A stretch of DNA of 64,000 nt from Mesorhizobium sp. C432A (GTDB lineage: Bacteria > Pseudomonadota > Alphaproteobacteria > Rhizobiales > Rhizobiaceae), in the NCBI RefSeq assembly GCF_030323145.1, contig NZ_CP100470.1, positions 5,001,001-5,065,000 of the forward strand, written 5' to 3'. The translations under genes were made by a program, and so were the position numbers. Every line of letters starts with the position of its first letter. Positions within the stretch are counted from its first letter, which is position 1. Below, in pieces: positions 1 to 8,235 of the stretch. Below the pieces are notes generated by a model, which saw only the letters and a list, made by a program, of their open reading frames with translations, searched no databases and was not told where the DNA came from.

Positions 1-1
1 G

Positions 2-163
2 CAGACGGCCCAACTCTACGGCGCGGTGATGGAGTTGGACGGACTGACCTCCGTCGAGGCGGGGAGATTGACTTCGCTTGCCGACGATAAGCACGAACTG
101 CCTGGCATCGGCAATTCCGACACCACAGGCGGCCAAACCGGTCACCTATTGGGATTGTCCTAA
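2..163 (+). CDS. C-terminal end of an unidentified protein (partial)
   Basis: An open frame enters from the left edge and ends at TAA 161-163, giving 53 residues that end in HLLGLS. I do not recognise the family. It is mostly polar with a short helical start and no membrane segment. It overlaps the end of the decayed kinase on the other strand by a few bases, which is a common tail-to-tail arrangement, but a chance open frame is possible. Confidence 0.25.
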   Translation, partial: QTAQLYGAVMELDGLTSVEAGRLTSLADDKHELPGIGNSDTTGGQTGHLLGLS

Positions 164-1203
164 GGCGCGACCCGCTCTTTCAATCGACAAAAATCCGCGA
201 GAGAGATTTGGACCGAGCGCAGCGGCGCCTTGAGCGTCCAGACAACGCCTTGTTCCCCAAATTTTAGTTGTCCGGTGCCGCTAAGCGCTTGTGGCGCAAC
301 CCGCTTGAGCACGACGGAGCCAAAACCGCGGCGCGTCGTCCCACTCAGGTTCGGCCCACCCAATTCACGCCAGATCAAGCTAAAGGTATCGGTGCCGTCG
401 GTTGCCGGCGCCGTATCCCATTCGATTTCGACTCGTCCGCCGTGACGTGAAAGTGCTCTATGCTTTGCGGAATTGGTGGCCAGTTCGTGGAAAGCGATGC
501 CGAGATACTGCACGGCATTCGGGCGAAGCGTGATCACAGGCCCGGCCACCGACAAACGGTCCTGCGCCGCGAAAGCTTTGAGTTGCGCCTTGAGCAGGTC
601 GCCGATGCTGGCGCCGCGCCATTCGGCGTCGACCAGGAGATCGTGTGATTGCGAAAGCGCCGAGATGCGCTATCGCACCTGTTCGAGGAATGTCGCCGGA
701 CTGCCCGCCGATTTGCTCGTCTCATAGATCATCGAAATGATGACCGGATGCGGGCTTCGTCGGCTTGCGTTTGCGTGCGCAGATCAAGCAGCTGTTGATG
801 GCGCCGAGAATTTCGCCCGATCCGTCGCGGAGCAGGCGTGGGTGGGCTATAAACGGAATAAGTTCGCCGTCCGGCCGCTCTGCCTGCAATGGCCTGGTCC
901 CACGTGATATCGTGTCCTTCAACCATGGAAACGGCCATCGGGCACTCAGCATGCGCCATCGGCCGACCATCGAGGTGACGGAGTTTCCACGAGCCGCACC
1001 ACAGGTCTCGGCCAAGACCGGACGATGCCCCCAAATGTCGGCAGCGGCCTCGTTGTAGAACGTGATGCGGCCGTTTTTGTCGGAACCTCGTCAGCCCGGG
1101 GCGGTTCTCCCGTTAGCCCAGCCTGACCCAGCAACAAGTCGCCTGGAAACCGTGTCGCCGATGGCAAACGACAACCATTACGGCAAACAGACCTGATCGG
1201 CAT
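160..1203 (-). pseudogene. HWE-family sensor histidine kinase, degraded
   Basis: Reading on the minus strand, pieces of one PAS plus HWE-kinase protein lie in different frames. Near 1030-880 is a PAS start (WCGSWKLRHLDGRPMAHAEC). Near 880-790 the continuation (RPDGELIPFIAHPRLLRDGS) is in another frame. From 720 to 160 come the dimerisation and ATPase parts (SQSHDLLVDAEWRGASIGDL, then FHELATNSAKH as N box and GFGSVVL as G box). At least two frame changes, an in-frame TAG after FLEQVR and loss of the phospho-acceptor HRVKN box separate the pieces. Such kinases are common stress and light sensors in Rhizobiales. The decay makes a working kinase very unlikely. Confidence 0.75.
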
Positions 1204-1341
1204 CCAGCTTCAAAGGCCGCGGAACGCTGTTTCGCAGCCTTTACGTTGCGCCGGCGGCTTCGCATCGACAGGAACCAATCTATGGCCAGAGCGTTTGCCG
1301 CTGCGTACTCTTCTCAGACGTAGCCAGACGGAGTGAGGGAC

Positions 1342-1509
1342 ATGGCTTCATCGGTACTTATCGGCATTCTGATCACTTTCCTGGTGATCATCCTGGTGCT
1401 CTATCTCATCCAGCGTCTGCCACTCGATGGCCGCACGAGGCAGATCGCGCAGATCGTTGTCATCATTATCGGCATCATTTCGCTGTTGAAATACCTGGCC
1501 GCATTTTAG
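1342..1509 (+). CDS. Thivi_2564-like small membrane protein
   Basis: A 55-residue protein with two hydrophobic segments (about residues 5-23 and 37-53) separated by a short polar turn, RLPLDGRTRQ. This pattern, including the conserved LDG turn, matches the small Thivi_2564 family of inner-membrane proteins of unknown function. GAGTGAGG precedes ATG 1342 at ribosome-binding distance. It lies 13 bases before a secreted protein gene on the same strand, so the two are probably cotranscribed. The function is unknown. Confidence 0.6.
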   Translation: MASSVLIGILITFLVIILVLYLIQRLPLDGRTRQIAQIVVIIIGIISLLKYLAAF

Positions 1510-1522
1510 GATAAGGATCGCC

Positions 1523-1816
1523 ATGATATCCCAAACAATGGCATGGATCATTGGAACGGCGTTGTTTGCAGCAACAAGCACGGCCTACGCCCGACCCGAC
1601 ACGCGTTCGATGACCTGCGAGGAGACGCAGCGCCTGATCCAGAGCCATCACTCGGCGGTGTTGACGACCGGCCGGAATACTTACGATCGCTATGTCCGCC
1701 AATACGGCAACGAGTGCGACTGGCCGGAGGTGCCGGTCGCTGCCTCCGTTCCGACACGTGATGGCCAGTGCCGTGTCTATTGGTGCCGGGAACCGGTGTT
1801 CGATTTCCCGAACTGA
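1523..1816 (+). CDS. small secreted cysteine-containing protein
   Basis: A 97-residue protein with an N-terminal signal peptide (hydrophobic residues about 6-20, likely cleavage after TAYA) and a mature part with four cysteines (MTCEE, NECDW, GQCRV, WCREP), suggesting two disulfides in the periplasm. It resembles short secreted hypothetical proteins common in Rhizobiales. AGGATAAGG lies upstream of ATG 1523. It follows the small membrane protein gene closely. No enzymatic motif is visible. Confidence 0.6.
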   Translation: MISQTMAWIIGTALFAATSTAYARPDTRSMTCEETQRLIQSHHSAVLTTGRNTYDRYVRQYGNECDWPEVPVAASVPTRDGQCRVYWCREPVFDFPN

Positions 1817-1977
1817 CATATCCAGCAGCCTTGCGGCGGTCGTTGCCATGGCGCTCCCGGGTTCAGACGATGCATTGCGCGAGGCGACATGGAACCCTTG
1901 CGCTGCGGGTGAATTGATTGTGCGCATGGCGCTGCAAGATGTAGCGGTGTGATGCCCAACCAGATGGAGGAGCGGTC

Positions 1978-2448
1978 ATGCCCAATGATACAAGGCGGAG
2001 CGGCAGCTGCCTGTGCGGCGGCATCCAGTTTTCGGTGACGGGAGATCCCTTTCGGATTGGCCTTTGCCATTGCAAGGACTGCCGCAAGGCTAGCGGGTCG
2101 GCTTTTTCGGCGTTTGCAGTGTGGCCGCTCGAGGCGTTCGAAACGACGGGTATCGTCAGCAGCTACGGCGACAGAAGTTTTTGTCCCACCTGCGGCGGCC
2201 GGGTCCCTTTGGTTCGTGAGAATGAGGTGGAAGTGACGATTGGCAGCCTCGATGAGGTGCCCACCGAAGGGCTGGAGCCCAGCTATGAACTCTGGGTCAA
2301 TCGCCGTGAGCACTGGTTGCAACGCTTGCCTGCCGCCCGGCAATTCGAGCACGACCGAGTCGATGACGAGCCGACAAACCGGACAGCCGAACCGATTTCT
2401 GACGGTGTCGAGACGCCGTCTAGCTTGCCGCAACGCAAGTCGGCCTAG
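1978..2448 (+). CDS. GFA (glutathione-dependent formaldehyde-activating-like) zinc protein
   Basis: 156 residues with the GFA fold signature: SCLCGG (about residues 11-16), CHCKDCRK (about 31-38) and FCPTCGG (about 64-70), which supply the zinc cysteines. The family includes enzymes reported to help form S-hydroxymethyl-glutathione, but most members are uncharacterised, so the substrate here is unknown. A GGAGG motif 6-7 bases before ATG 1978 fixes the start. The last 30 or so residues are poorly conserved and charged. Confidence 0.8.
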   Translation: MPNDTRRSGSCLCGGIQFSVTGDPFRIGLCHCKDCRKASGSAFSAFAVWPLEAFETTGIVSSYGDRSFCPTCGGRVPLVRENEVEVTIGSLDEVPTEGLEPSYELWVNRREHWLQRLPAARQFEHDRVDDEPTNRTAEPISDGVETPSSLPQRKSA

Positions 2449-3019
2449 CGCGAGCGGCGCAGACAGCCGGCAGGCACGAAATTCATTCTCGAAACCGCCC
2501 GATGCCGACAGGACCGGGTCCGACAACATTTCACCCGGTAGAAGCCAAACGCAAAAAAGCCCGCCTTGGCGTCAAGCCAAGGCGGGCGGTAGATCATCCG
2601 GCCTGCGCTGCCGTGGAACGATGGATTGGCCAAAGCCCTGGGCTGAGACCCATGCCGTTTGTAACCGGCGATTGACTACGGAGCGTCCCCGGTCAGCTGG
2701 AATTCGTCTTGTGGTTGCAACGATGCTACGTTTTGTTTGGAAACGAGAGCTTAAGACCACGCAATATCGTTACGTCAACTATGCTGTCCAAGTATGTCGT
2801 GGTGTGAACTGAAGGAATCTTCCTGTCTTGTACAAAAGAACGCTTTGTTTATTTTCTTTCCGTCACATAGTGTAGCGAATCTTGAATCCGGATGGGGCGG
2901 CTTTCATGCAGCCAGCGCCTTCGCAGGATCGCGGTCCGCACGTGCAATATCCACTTCACGGCAATCTTCATGCAAGCATAGTCAGCACAAAGTTCATGCG
3001 CAGACATTGGGGGGCACCG
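2449..3019. other. intergenic stretch without a convincing gene
   Basis: About 570 bases. It holds one strong minus-strand terminator (2553-2587) and then an A+T-richer stretch (about 2700-2880) that could carry a promoter for the small gene downstream. I see no conserved protein or RNA gene in it. Confidence 0.5.
2553..2587 (-). terminator. rho-independent terminator
   Basis: Perfect 12-bp arms GCCCGCCTTGGC (2559-2570) and GCCAAGGCGGGC (2576-2587) with a 5-base loop. Read on the minus strand the hairpin is followed by TTTTTT (2553-2558). No clear minus-strand gene lies just upstream of it, so what it terminates is unclear. Confidence 0.75.
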
Positions 3020-3214
3020 ATGGACCAGCCGAGCAAAATGGAGAACCTGCAGTTCGCGCAAGGGATACTGCGGGAGCTTCGGCAGAAAGCCGAAGGCGAC
3101 GGCGAGAAGCTTCTGACCTACCTCATCGACATGGCCTACCTTGAAGCCAGCGACCGTATCCGTGCCCACTGGGTCGGCAATCACGAGCCCGAAAACCGCA
3201 GGGCCAAGGGGTAG
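3020..3214 (+). CDS. conserved small hypothetical protein
   Basis: 64 residues, rich in charged amino acids and probably helical, with the core MENLQFAQGILRELRQKAEG followed by LLTYLIDMAYLEASDRIR. I recall similar small proteins in Rhizobiales without function. ATG 3020 follows a G-rich ribosome-binding region (TGGGGGGCACCG). The frame stays open further upstream, but that part reads like non-coding sequence. A start at Met 7 is also possible. Confidence 0.5.
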   Translation: MDQPSKMENLQFAQGILRELRQKAEGDGEKLLTYLIDMAYLEASDRIRAHWVGNHEPENRRAKG

Positions 3215-3297
3215 TGCCAAGGGGTAAACCCGAAACGGGGCGATGGTTGCCCCCACGGAGCGTTTGATCAGACGCTTGGGGCCGGCGAGGCCACCGG

Positions 3298-4320
3298 TCA
3301 GTTGGCAATACCGGCTGAGAGGTCAGCCAGAACCTCCCTCACCCGAGTTTCGCTGACGCCGCGCGTGTCCTTGACCCAGCTGGGCGTCGAAAGCGGCGGT
3401 TCGATAAAGCGAACATGGTTGTTTACGGGCCCATGCACATAGGGGCGATTCAGCCCGTAGATGAGCGCGCATGGGACGTTCAGGGCAGCGGCGGCGTGGG
3501 AAATCCCGCCATCAACCCCGAGGAACATGGTCGACGCAGCGATTTGGCACATCGCGTCAGCAATCGACGGGGTCGAGGTGAAGTCGATTGCCTCAGGAAT
3601 GGCGGCGCGGATTTTTGCGGCACCGGCGTGCTCGCGCGGTCCGCCTACAATCCAGATTGCCCAGCCGCGATCATGATGGTCTCTGGCGATCGAAATGAAG
3701 CGCTCGACGGGCCATGAGCGGAAATTCTCAATGTCGGCAGTATAGAGCGCCAGTGCCGGTCGGTCGGCATCGATCTTCTTGTGCTGGCGCCATTCGTCCA
3801 GTTCGGCCGGATCGACCACAAGCCGGGGCGCCGGCCACTCTGCGCCCGCAGCCGGCTTTTCGCCAAGCGAGGCAATCGAGCAGACTTCCTCGAACAGCCG
3901 CGTCTTGCGGGGTCCGAAGGCCCATAGATGGGCCAACCAGCCGGCGGGGAAGCGATTGAGGAGGCCGAATTGCAACTCCTGCGGATAGCCGATGCGCTCC
4001 TCTATTCCGGCCATGAACGCCATCAGCGCCGCCTTGGTGCTGCTGGTCATCAGATAGGCCGTACGGTAATTTTCCTTGCGCAACTCGCCAACCAGGCGGC
4101 TGCGCTCGCCAAAACCGGGGCGCTGATGACGCTTGGCAAGCGCCCAGCCCTTCCTGACATGCGGCATCAGGCGCGCCAGCGGCGCTGCAACGGGCGAGGT
4201 GACGACATCTATGGGGCGATCAGGAAATCGCGCGGCAATGATCTGGATGGCGGAATGGCAACGGACGAAGTCGCCGACCGCGGGGAAGCCGACGAAGAGG
4301 ATTGGATCGCCGGTCGTCAA
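3298..4320 (-). CDS. glycosyltransferase family 9 (heptosyltransferase-like)
   Basis: 340 residues with the GT-B layout of ADP-heptose:LPS heptosyltransferases. The N-terminal half begins ILFVGFPAVGDFVRCHSAIQ (the GDxxRxxPxI-like acceptor loop). The C-terminal nucleotide-sugar part has IVGGPREH and the family's FLGVDGGISHAAAALNVP stretch. It probably adds a sugar to LPS core or another surface glycan at the inner-membrane face. It overlaps the upstream GT4 gene by 4 bases, so the two are translated together. The donor and acceptor cannot be read from sequence. Confidence 0.8.
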   Translation of the reverse strand: MTTGDPILFVGFPAVGDFVRCHSAIQIIAARFPDRPIDVVTSPVAAPLARLMPHVRKGWALAKRHQRPGFGERSRLVGELRKENYRTAYLMTSSTKAALMAFMAGIEERIGYPQELQFGLLNRFPAGWLAHLWAFGPRKTRLFEEVCSIASLGEKPAAGAEWPAPRLVVDPAELDEWRQHKKIDADRPALALYTADIENFRSWPVERFISIARDHHDRGWAIWIVGGPREHAGAAKIRAAIPEAIDFTSTPSIADAMCQIAASTMFLGVDGGISHAAAALNVPCALIYGLNRPYVHGPVNNHVRFIEPPLSTPSWVKDTRGVSETRVREVLADLSAGIAN

Positions 4321-5258
4321 GGAAGCGCTTCGCCGTCAAGGATGCGGGCATAGAGATCCAGATAGCCGCGCGCCGCTTTTTGGATGGGAAATCTCGTCGC
4401 GGCCGATTCGCGGCATTGCTGAGGCGTAAGGTCGGCGACGGCCTCGAAAGCGGCCGCAAATTCTTCATCGGTCTCAAAGAAGCGCCCGCTGTCGGCATCG
4501 ACCGTCTCGGGCAATGCGCCTCGCGTCGTCGTCAGCACCGGAGTGCCGCACAACATGGCTTCGACCGGTGCGTTGCCGAACGGCTCCTCCCAGGCGATGG
4601 GGTTGAGGAAGGCTCGCGCTTCGCCGAGAAGGCGAAGCTTCGGCTCGCCGTCAACGATTCCGTGGAAACGGTATCGCCTGCCAAGGCTCTTGAAAAACAA
4701 CCCTTCGCGGCGGGTCTGACTTCGGCCCAGCAGTTTCCAACGCGAGCCACCGGCGATATCGAGACCGAAATCGAATTTTTTGGCGAGATCGACGGCGCGG
4801 TTGAGGCCTTTGCTTGATCGTGCAATGCCGGCGAGAAATAGCAGGCGGTCGCCCTTTGCAGCCGACAAACGATAGGCGTCCACCGGAAAGCCATTGTAGA
4901 CGAATGTCTCGCGCCCATGCTGGCGGGCATGATTGGCGCTGATAAAGCTCCAGTTCGCAACTGGCATGGGCTGGTCCGGCATAAAGCCGCGCTGCGTATT
5001 CAGCGTTGGAAATGGCACCTCGACGGGCCAACTATGGGTGTGGACGATTTGCGTGTCCCGCGGAATGGCTGCCCGGCATTCGGCATCGGTCGAAGCGTGC
5101 CGGACTTCGAAGAGCGGGTGGCTGGAGCCAGGGCCAGCGATCACCACGACTTCGTGTCCGAGACGAACCATCTCCGTGGCCAGCCATTCGACCTGACGCT
5201 GAATCCCACCGTAACCTCGGCAGGGTATTACGCCCTTCAAAACGAGCGTCACCCGCAT
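4317..5258 (-). CDS. glycosyltransferase family 4
   Basis: 313 residues with a GT-B fold. The N-terminal part carries the glycine-rich loop YGGIQRQVEWLATEM (about 16-30), typical of GT4 enzymes. The C-terminal part has the E-x7-E region in WEEPFGNAPVEAMLCGTPVL, which binds the nucleotide sugar. It is slightly short for the family. It is the first gene of a two-gene operon with the GT9 gene (4-bp overlap), pointing to polysaccharide or LPS assembly. The exact sugar is unknown. Confidence 0.8.
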   Translation of the reverse strand: MRVTLVLKGVIPCRGYGGIQRQVEWLATEMVRLGHEVVVIAGPGSSHPLFEVRHASTDAECRAAIPRDTQIVHTHSWPVEVPFPTLNTQRGFMPDQPMPVANWSFISANHARQHGRETFVYNGFPVDAYRLSAAKGDRLLFLAGIARSSKGLNRAVDLAKKFDFGLDIAGGSRWKLLGRSQTRREGLFFKSLGRRYRFHGIVDGEPKLRLLGEARAFLNPIAWEEPFGNAPVEAMLCGTPVLTTTRGALPETVDADSGRFFETDEEFAAAFEAVADLTPQQCRESAATRFPIQKAARGYLDLYARILDGEALP

Positions 5259-5400
5259 TGACCTTGCCTCACAATGCTCTCAAAGACGGCCCAGTTGCGT
5301 CACGGGCTGGGCATTGTCAAGGTCGCGCCAGAAACGCAAAAAGCCGCGGCGGCCTCGATCGGGTTACGGAATCGTTAATCAGCGCTTGCTACTATACCGG

Positions 5401-5547
5401 ATGACCAAGAATCTCGGCAATGCACCCAGGACCATCTCCAGGCAACAGCCAAAGACCTCCGCTCTTGGTGGGCTGACGCCCGCCCTGTTTCCCCTTGTGG
5501 TCGTCGCGCTCGGATACATGATCGGTCGGCAATTCTTCGGCTTCTAG
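5401..5547 (+). CDS. small single-membrane-segment protein (tentative)
   Basis: A 48-residue frame whose C-terminal half is hydrophobic (ALFPLVVVALGYMIGRQFF), so it could be a small membrane protein. There is no clear ribosome-binding site before ATG 5401, and I do not recognise a family. It sits alone between the glycosyltransferase operon and the broken GT25 gene. It could be chance. Confidence 0.3.
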   Translation: MTKNLGNAPRTISRQQPKTSALGGLTPALFPLVVVALGYMIGRQFFGF

Positions 5548-5729
5548 GGCGACTCGTCTAGGCGCGCACGGTAAAGGCTCGCGCCACGCGGGGGACGCCG
5601 TCAATGTCCACCCAACCTCCAAAACCAACCGGCGGCACCGTACGCCGCTACCCACTGCCCCGCACGTAAGCAAATTTTGTGCAATCACGGGAACGTGATA
5701 TTCACTGATCACCAGACAAGGGGGCGCTG

Positions 5730-6586
5730 ATGAGGTGTCTGGTGATCAATCTTGATCGTTCTCGCGATCGGCTGGCGCATGTCGCGTCCGAGTTCGGCCG
5801 GATCGGAGTACCATTTGAGCGTGTCTCCGCCATCGATTGCCCCGATTGCTGCTCTGTCGCCAAAAGCCCGCTAAGCGCTGCTGAGGTTTGCTGTTCCTGA
5901 GCCACCGCTCGTGTTGGGAGATCGTTGCGAACGGCGCGGATCAATATGGCGCGGTTTTCGAGGACGACGTCGTTTTCGGCGCGGGCGCCGGCTCGCTGCT
6001 TGCTTCCGATCGATGGGTGCCGCGCGATGCCGATGTGATCAAGCTGGAAACGCATTTTGCCAAAGTGAGGGTCGGACGCAAGGAAGTCGCTCTCGATGAT
6101 GGGTTTTCGCTTGCCAGACTTTATGGCCTGCACGCGGGCGCCGCAGGCTATGTCATCTCCAGATCGGCAGCGCAAAGATTGCTGCGCAGGACCATGCATC
6201 TGAGAGGAGAGGTCGACTTCGTTCTTTTTCACCCAGGATTCATGACCTGCTCGCTCAACCGAATCTATCAGATCATGCCGGCGCTTTGCGCACAGCACCA
6301 TTTTGTTTCGGGACGAGAGCGCTTTCCAAGCCTCGTGCGACGGCCCGGGAGGCGGCCAAAACCGTTTCTCGATCGAATTGTCGGAGAAGCGGTGCGAACC
6401 TTCGCCTATCTTCGAAACCAGAGCCTGACCGGAACAAAGAAGATCGAGGCCGTCGCGTTCTCAGGCTCTGAGGTCGACGGCAAACCCGTCCACGGCGCGT
6501 TCATCTATGGGCAGCCCGAGCACGGCCACCTCAACAAGGCGGCCGGCATACCGATCCAGCGGAAGAATAGTTCGACCGCCAGATAA
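5730..6586 (+). pseudogene. glycosyltransferase family 25 (LPS type), one-base frameshift
   Basis: ATG 5730 begins MRCLVINLDRSRDRLAHVAS, the standard GT25 start. The frame runs through FERVSAIDC and LSAAEV, then meets TGA at about 5898. The expected continuation (FLSHRSCWEIV, then AVFEDDVVF with the metal-binding EDD, and LHAGAAGYVISRSAA) follows in the next frame to TAA 6584-6586. Restoring one T in the TTCC run near 5895 would rejoin LSAAEV-C-C-FLSHR exactly. This is therefore one gene broken by a single-base deletion, or a sequencing error. The family transfers galactose or glucose to lipooligosaccharide. The two other glycosyltransferase genes nearby support a surface-glycan locus. Confidence 0.75.
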
Positions 6587-6605
6587 GCAGACGATAGCGG
6601 CTGCG

Positions 6606-7124
6606 TTACGAAACAGCCTTTTCGCGGACCGGAAGCTTCCAGCCCGGCCTGACAAAGTGGCAGGTATAGCCGTTGGGGTATTTCTCGAGATAGTCCTGAT
6701 GCTCTGGCTCCGCCTCCCAGAAATCGCCCACCGGCGCAAGCTCGGTGACGACCTTGCCCGGCCACAGTCCAGAGGCATCGACATCGGCGATGGTGTCTTC
6801 GGCGACGCGCTTCTGCTCGTCGCTGGTGTAGAAGATCGCAGAGCGATAGCTCATTCCGACATCGTTGCCCTGGCGGTTCCTGGTGGTCGGATCGTGGATC
6901 TGGAAAAAGGATTCGAGCAATGTGCGAAAGCTAATCCTGGCCGGATCGAAAACGATCTCGATGGCTTCGGCATGGCTGCCGTGGTTGCGATACGTGGCGT
7001 TGGGCACATCGCCACCGCTATAGCCGACGCGGGTAGAGATCACGCCGGGATAGCGCCGGATCAAATCCTGCATGCCCCAGAAACAGCCGCCGGCAAGGAC
7101 TGCACGTTCGGTGGACGTCGCCAT
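6606..7124 (-). CDS. msrA: peptide-methionine (S)-S-oxide reductase MsrA
   Basis: 172 residues with the catalytic motif GGCFWG (about 12-17; the Cys attacks the sulfoxide). The family stretches [35 protein letters not shown] and YRSAIFY follow, then [16 protein letters not shown] near the end. It repairs oxidised methionine in the cytoplasm using thioredoxin. GGAGG lies 6-7 bases before the ATG. It is the complete usual length. The minus-strand phage lysis genes end just upstream but are unrelated in function. Confidence 0.95.
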   Translation of the reverse strand: MATSTERAVLAGGCFWGMQDLIRRYPGVISTRVGYSGGDVPNATYRNHGSHAEAIEIVFDPARISFRTLLESFFQIHDPTTRNRQGNDVGMSYRSAIFYTSDEQKRVAEDTIADVDASGLWPGKVVTELAPVGDFWEAEPEHQDYLEKYPNGYTCHFVRPGWKLPVREKAVS

Positions 7125-7192
7125 ATCATACCTCCATTGGATTGCTCCTTAGGTAGGCATTGTCGCTGGCTTCTTCCAGCATCTCAAGTGCA

Positions 7193-7516
7193 TCACTCGT
7201 TGCCGGCCGAGCCGAACCGCCGCACGATGACCTCGAAGACGATGTCGGAAATCCACATGGCCGAGACGCCGATCAAAAAGGCGGCGGCGAGCGTCGTAGT
7301 GTCGTCGGCCGGATCGGGGATAGGCATGCCGGTTGCCCTGAACCAGGCGACGGCAGGCAGCGTCAGATACGCAGCCGCCAGCGCCCCGCAGATCGGCGAG
7401 GCAATCATCTCGCGCAGCTTGTAGCGATGGCGCGACAGTGCTCGCAGCACGCCGCCAGCTAGCCCGGCGGCGACGACCGGCCCCTTGATGCCGAGCATGT
7501 CGAAGAGGTCGTGCAT
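7193..7516 (-). CDS. phage-associated membrane protein (holin-like)
   Basis: 107 residues with about three hydrophobic segments (residues ~10-25, ~42-58, ~72-92) and a charged C-terminus. It is the last gene of the lysis cassette and starts 3 bases after the Rz1-like stop. Its position and topology suggest a second holin or another envelope-acting lysis protein, but I recognise no defined family. Alternatively it could be an ordinary small prophage membrane protein. Confidence 0.55.
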   Translation of the reverse strand: MHDLFDMLGIKGPVVAAGLAGGVLRALSRHRYKLREMIASPICGALAAAYLTLPAVAWFRATGMPIPDPADDTTTLAAAFLIGVSAMWISDIVFEVIVRRFGSAGNE

Positions 7517-7519
7517 CGG

Positions 7520-7711
7520 CTAAGGCCTCCATCCGCAGAGCTTTTGTCCCTTGCGGTTGTGCGCCAAGAGCGCTCTCGCCTCGGCGTCCGACAGGACGTC
7601 GACGGCTTCGGCCGACAGGCGCAGCGGGCTCGAAATCGCGCAGAAGCCGCCCGAAGCAGTCGTGCACCCGGCAAGCGCCACAAGCAGCGCAAGCATCAGT
7701 CCCTTGCCCAT
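7520..7711 (-). CDS. Rz1-like outer-membrane spanin lipoprotein
   Basis: 63 residues starting with a lipoprotein signal peptide (MGKGLMLALLVALAGC, lipobox LAGC), then a short mature part ending LLAHNRKGQKLCGWRP. A small lipoprotein overlapping the 3' end of a membrane/coiled-coil gene by 16 bases in another frame is the classic Rz/Rz1 layout. Spanins join and fuse the inner and outer membranes at the last step of phage lysis. Confidence 0.65.
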   Translation of the reverse strand: MGKGLMLALLVALAGCTTASGGFCAISSPLRLSAEAVDVLSDAEARALLAHNRKGQKLCGWRP

Positions 7712-7944
7712 GATTTCAGCTCCTTTCGAACAGCGTCCGCCGGCAGTGCGCCGACGTCGTTCTGCACCTGCTCAGCGACCGCGCGCGCCGCGGCCTCAGC
7801 GGCCGCCAGTTTGCCGCGCTCGGCCCAGGCGCCGGCCAGCCGCTGGTGAGCGCCCCAGCAAAGGGCGGCGATGGCCGATGCCAGGAAGCCCAGCAGCACT
7901 TTGTTGCCAAGCAGGACGGCGAGGAGCGCGCTCACAGCAGCCAC
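7696..7944 (-). CDS. Rz-like inner-membrane spanin
   Basis: 82 residues: one N-terminal transmembrane segment (about 3-30, VSALLAVLLGNKVLLGFLAS) followed by an alanine/glutamate-rich helix (AERGKLAAAEAAARAVAEQV) likely to form a periplasmic coiled coil. It overlaps the Rz1-like gene downstream by 16 bases and the 32-residue frame upstream by 13 bases. This is the expected topology of an inner-membrane spanin. The family match is by layout, not by strong sequence signature. Confidence 0.6.
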   Translation of the reverse strand: MAAVSALLAVLLGNKVLLGFLASAIAALCWGAHQRLAGAWAERGKLAAAEAAARAVAEQVQNDVGALPADAVRKELKSWARD

Positions 7945-8030
7945 CCGGCGACAAGCCCGGCGGCAAAGCCGATAGCATAGGGTTGCGCGGCTTCGAGATA
8001 GGCGATGATCAGTTGTTGAAACCCTTCCAT
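7932..8030 (-). CDS. 32-residue phage lysis-cassette membrane peptide
   Basis: A very short frame from ATG 8030 to TGA 7932. It contains one hydrophobic segment near the C-terminus (AIGFAAGLVAGWLL). It fills the gap between the holin and the Rz-like gene with overlaps or near-overlaps at both ends, as expected in a compact phage operon. The function is unknown; a small accessory holin or antiholin is possible. Confidence 0.45.
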   Translation of the reverse strand: MEGFQQLIIAYLEAAQPYAIGFAAGLVAGWLL

Positions 8031-8031
8031 G

Positions 8032-8235
8032 TCAGTGCTCCCAGCCGGATTTGCGGGCCAGCCAGTGCCAGGTCTCGGTGACCGAGGCGATGGCGAGACC
8101 GGCGGCGATCTCCAGACCAGCTTGAGTGTCGGGGTCGGAAGAAAATGCCGCCGCGTCGTCGGCGCCGAGCAGGCCACGCGCGACCAGAACACCGGCGCCG
8201 TAACGCAAGCCGATGCGGATGAAGACGGCGATCAT
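8032..8235 (-). CDS. Pam3-gp28-like putative phage holin
   Basis: 67 residues: IRIGLRYGAGVLVARGLLG, then an acidic linker (DDAAAFSSDPDTQ), then a second hydrophobic helix (LEIAAGLAIASVTETWHWLA) and a basic end RKSGWEH. This two-segment pattern, with LRYxxG and DPD, fits the Pam3-gp28 family of putative holins. The start overlaps the endolysin stop by 4 bases (ATGA), as expected for an endolysin-holin pair. Confidence 0.7.
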   Translation of the reverse strand: MIAVFIRIGLRYGAGVLVARGLLGADDAAAFSSDPDTQAGLEIAAGLAIASVTETWHWLARKSGWEH

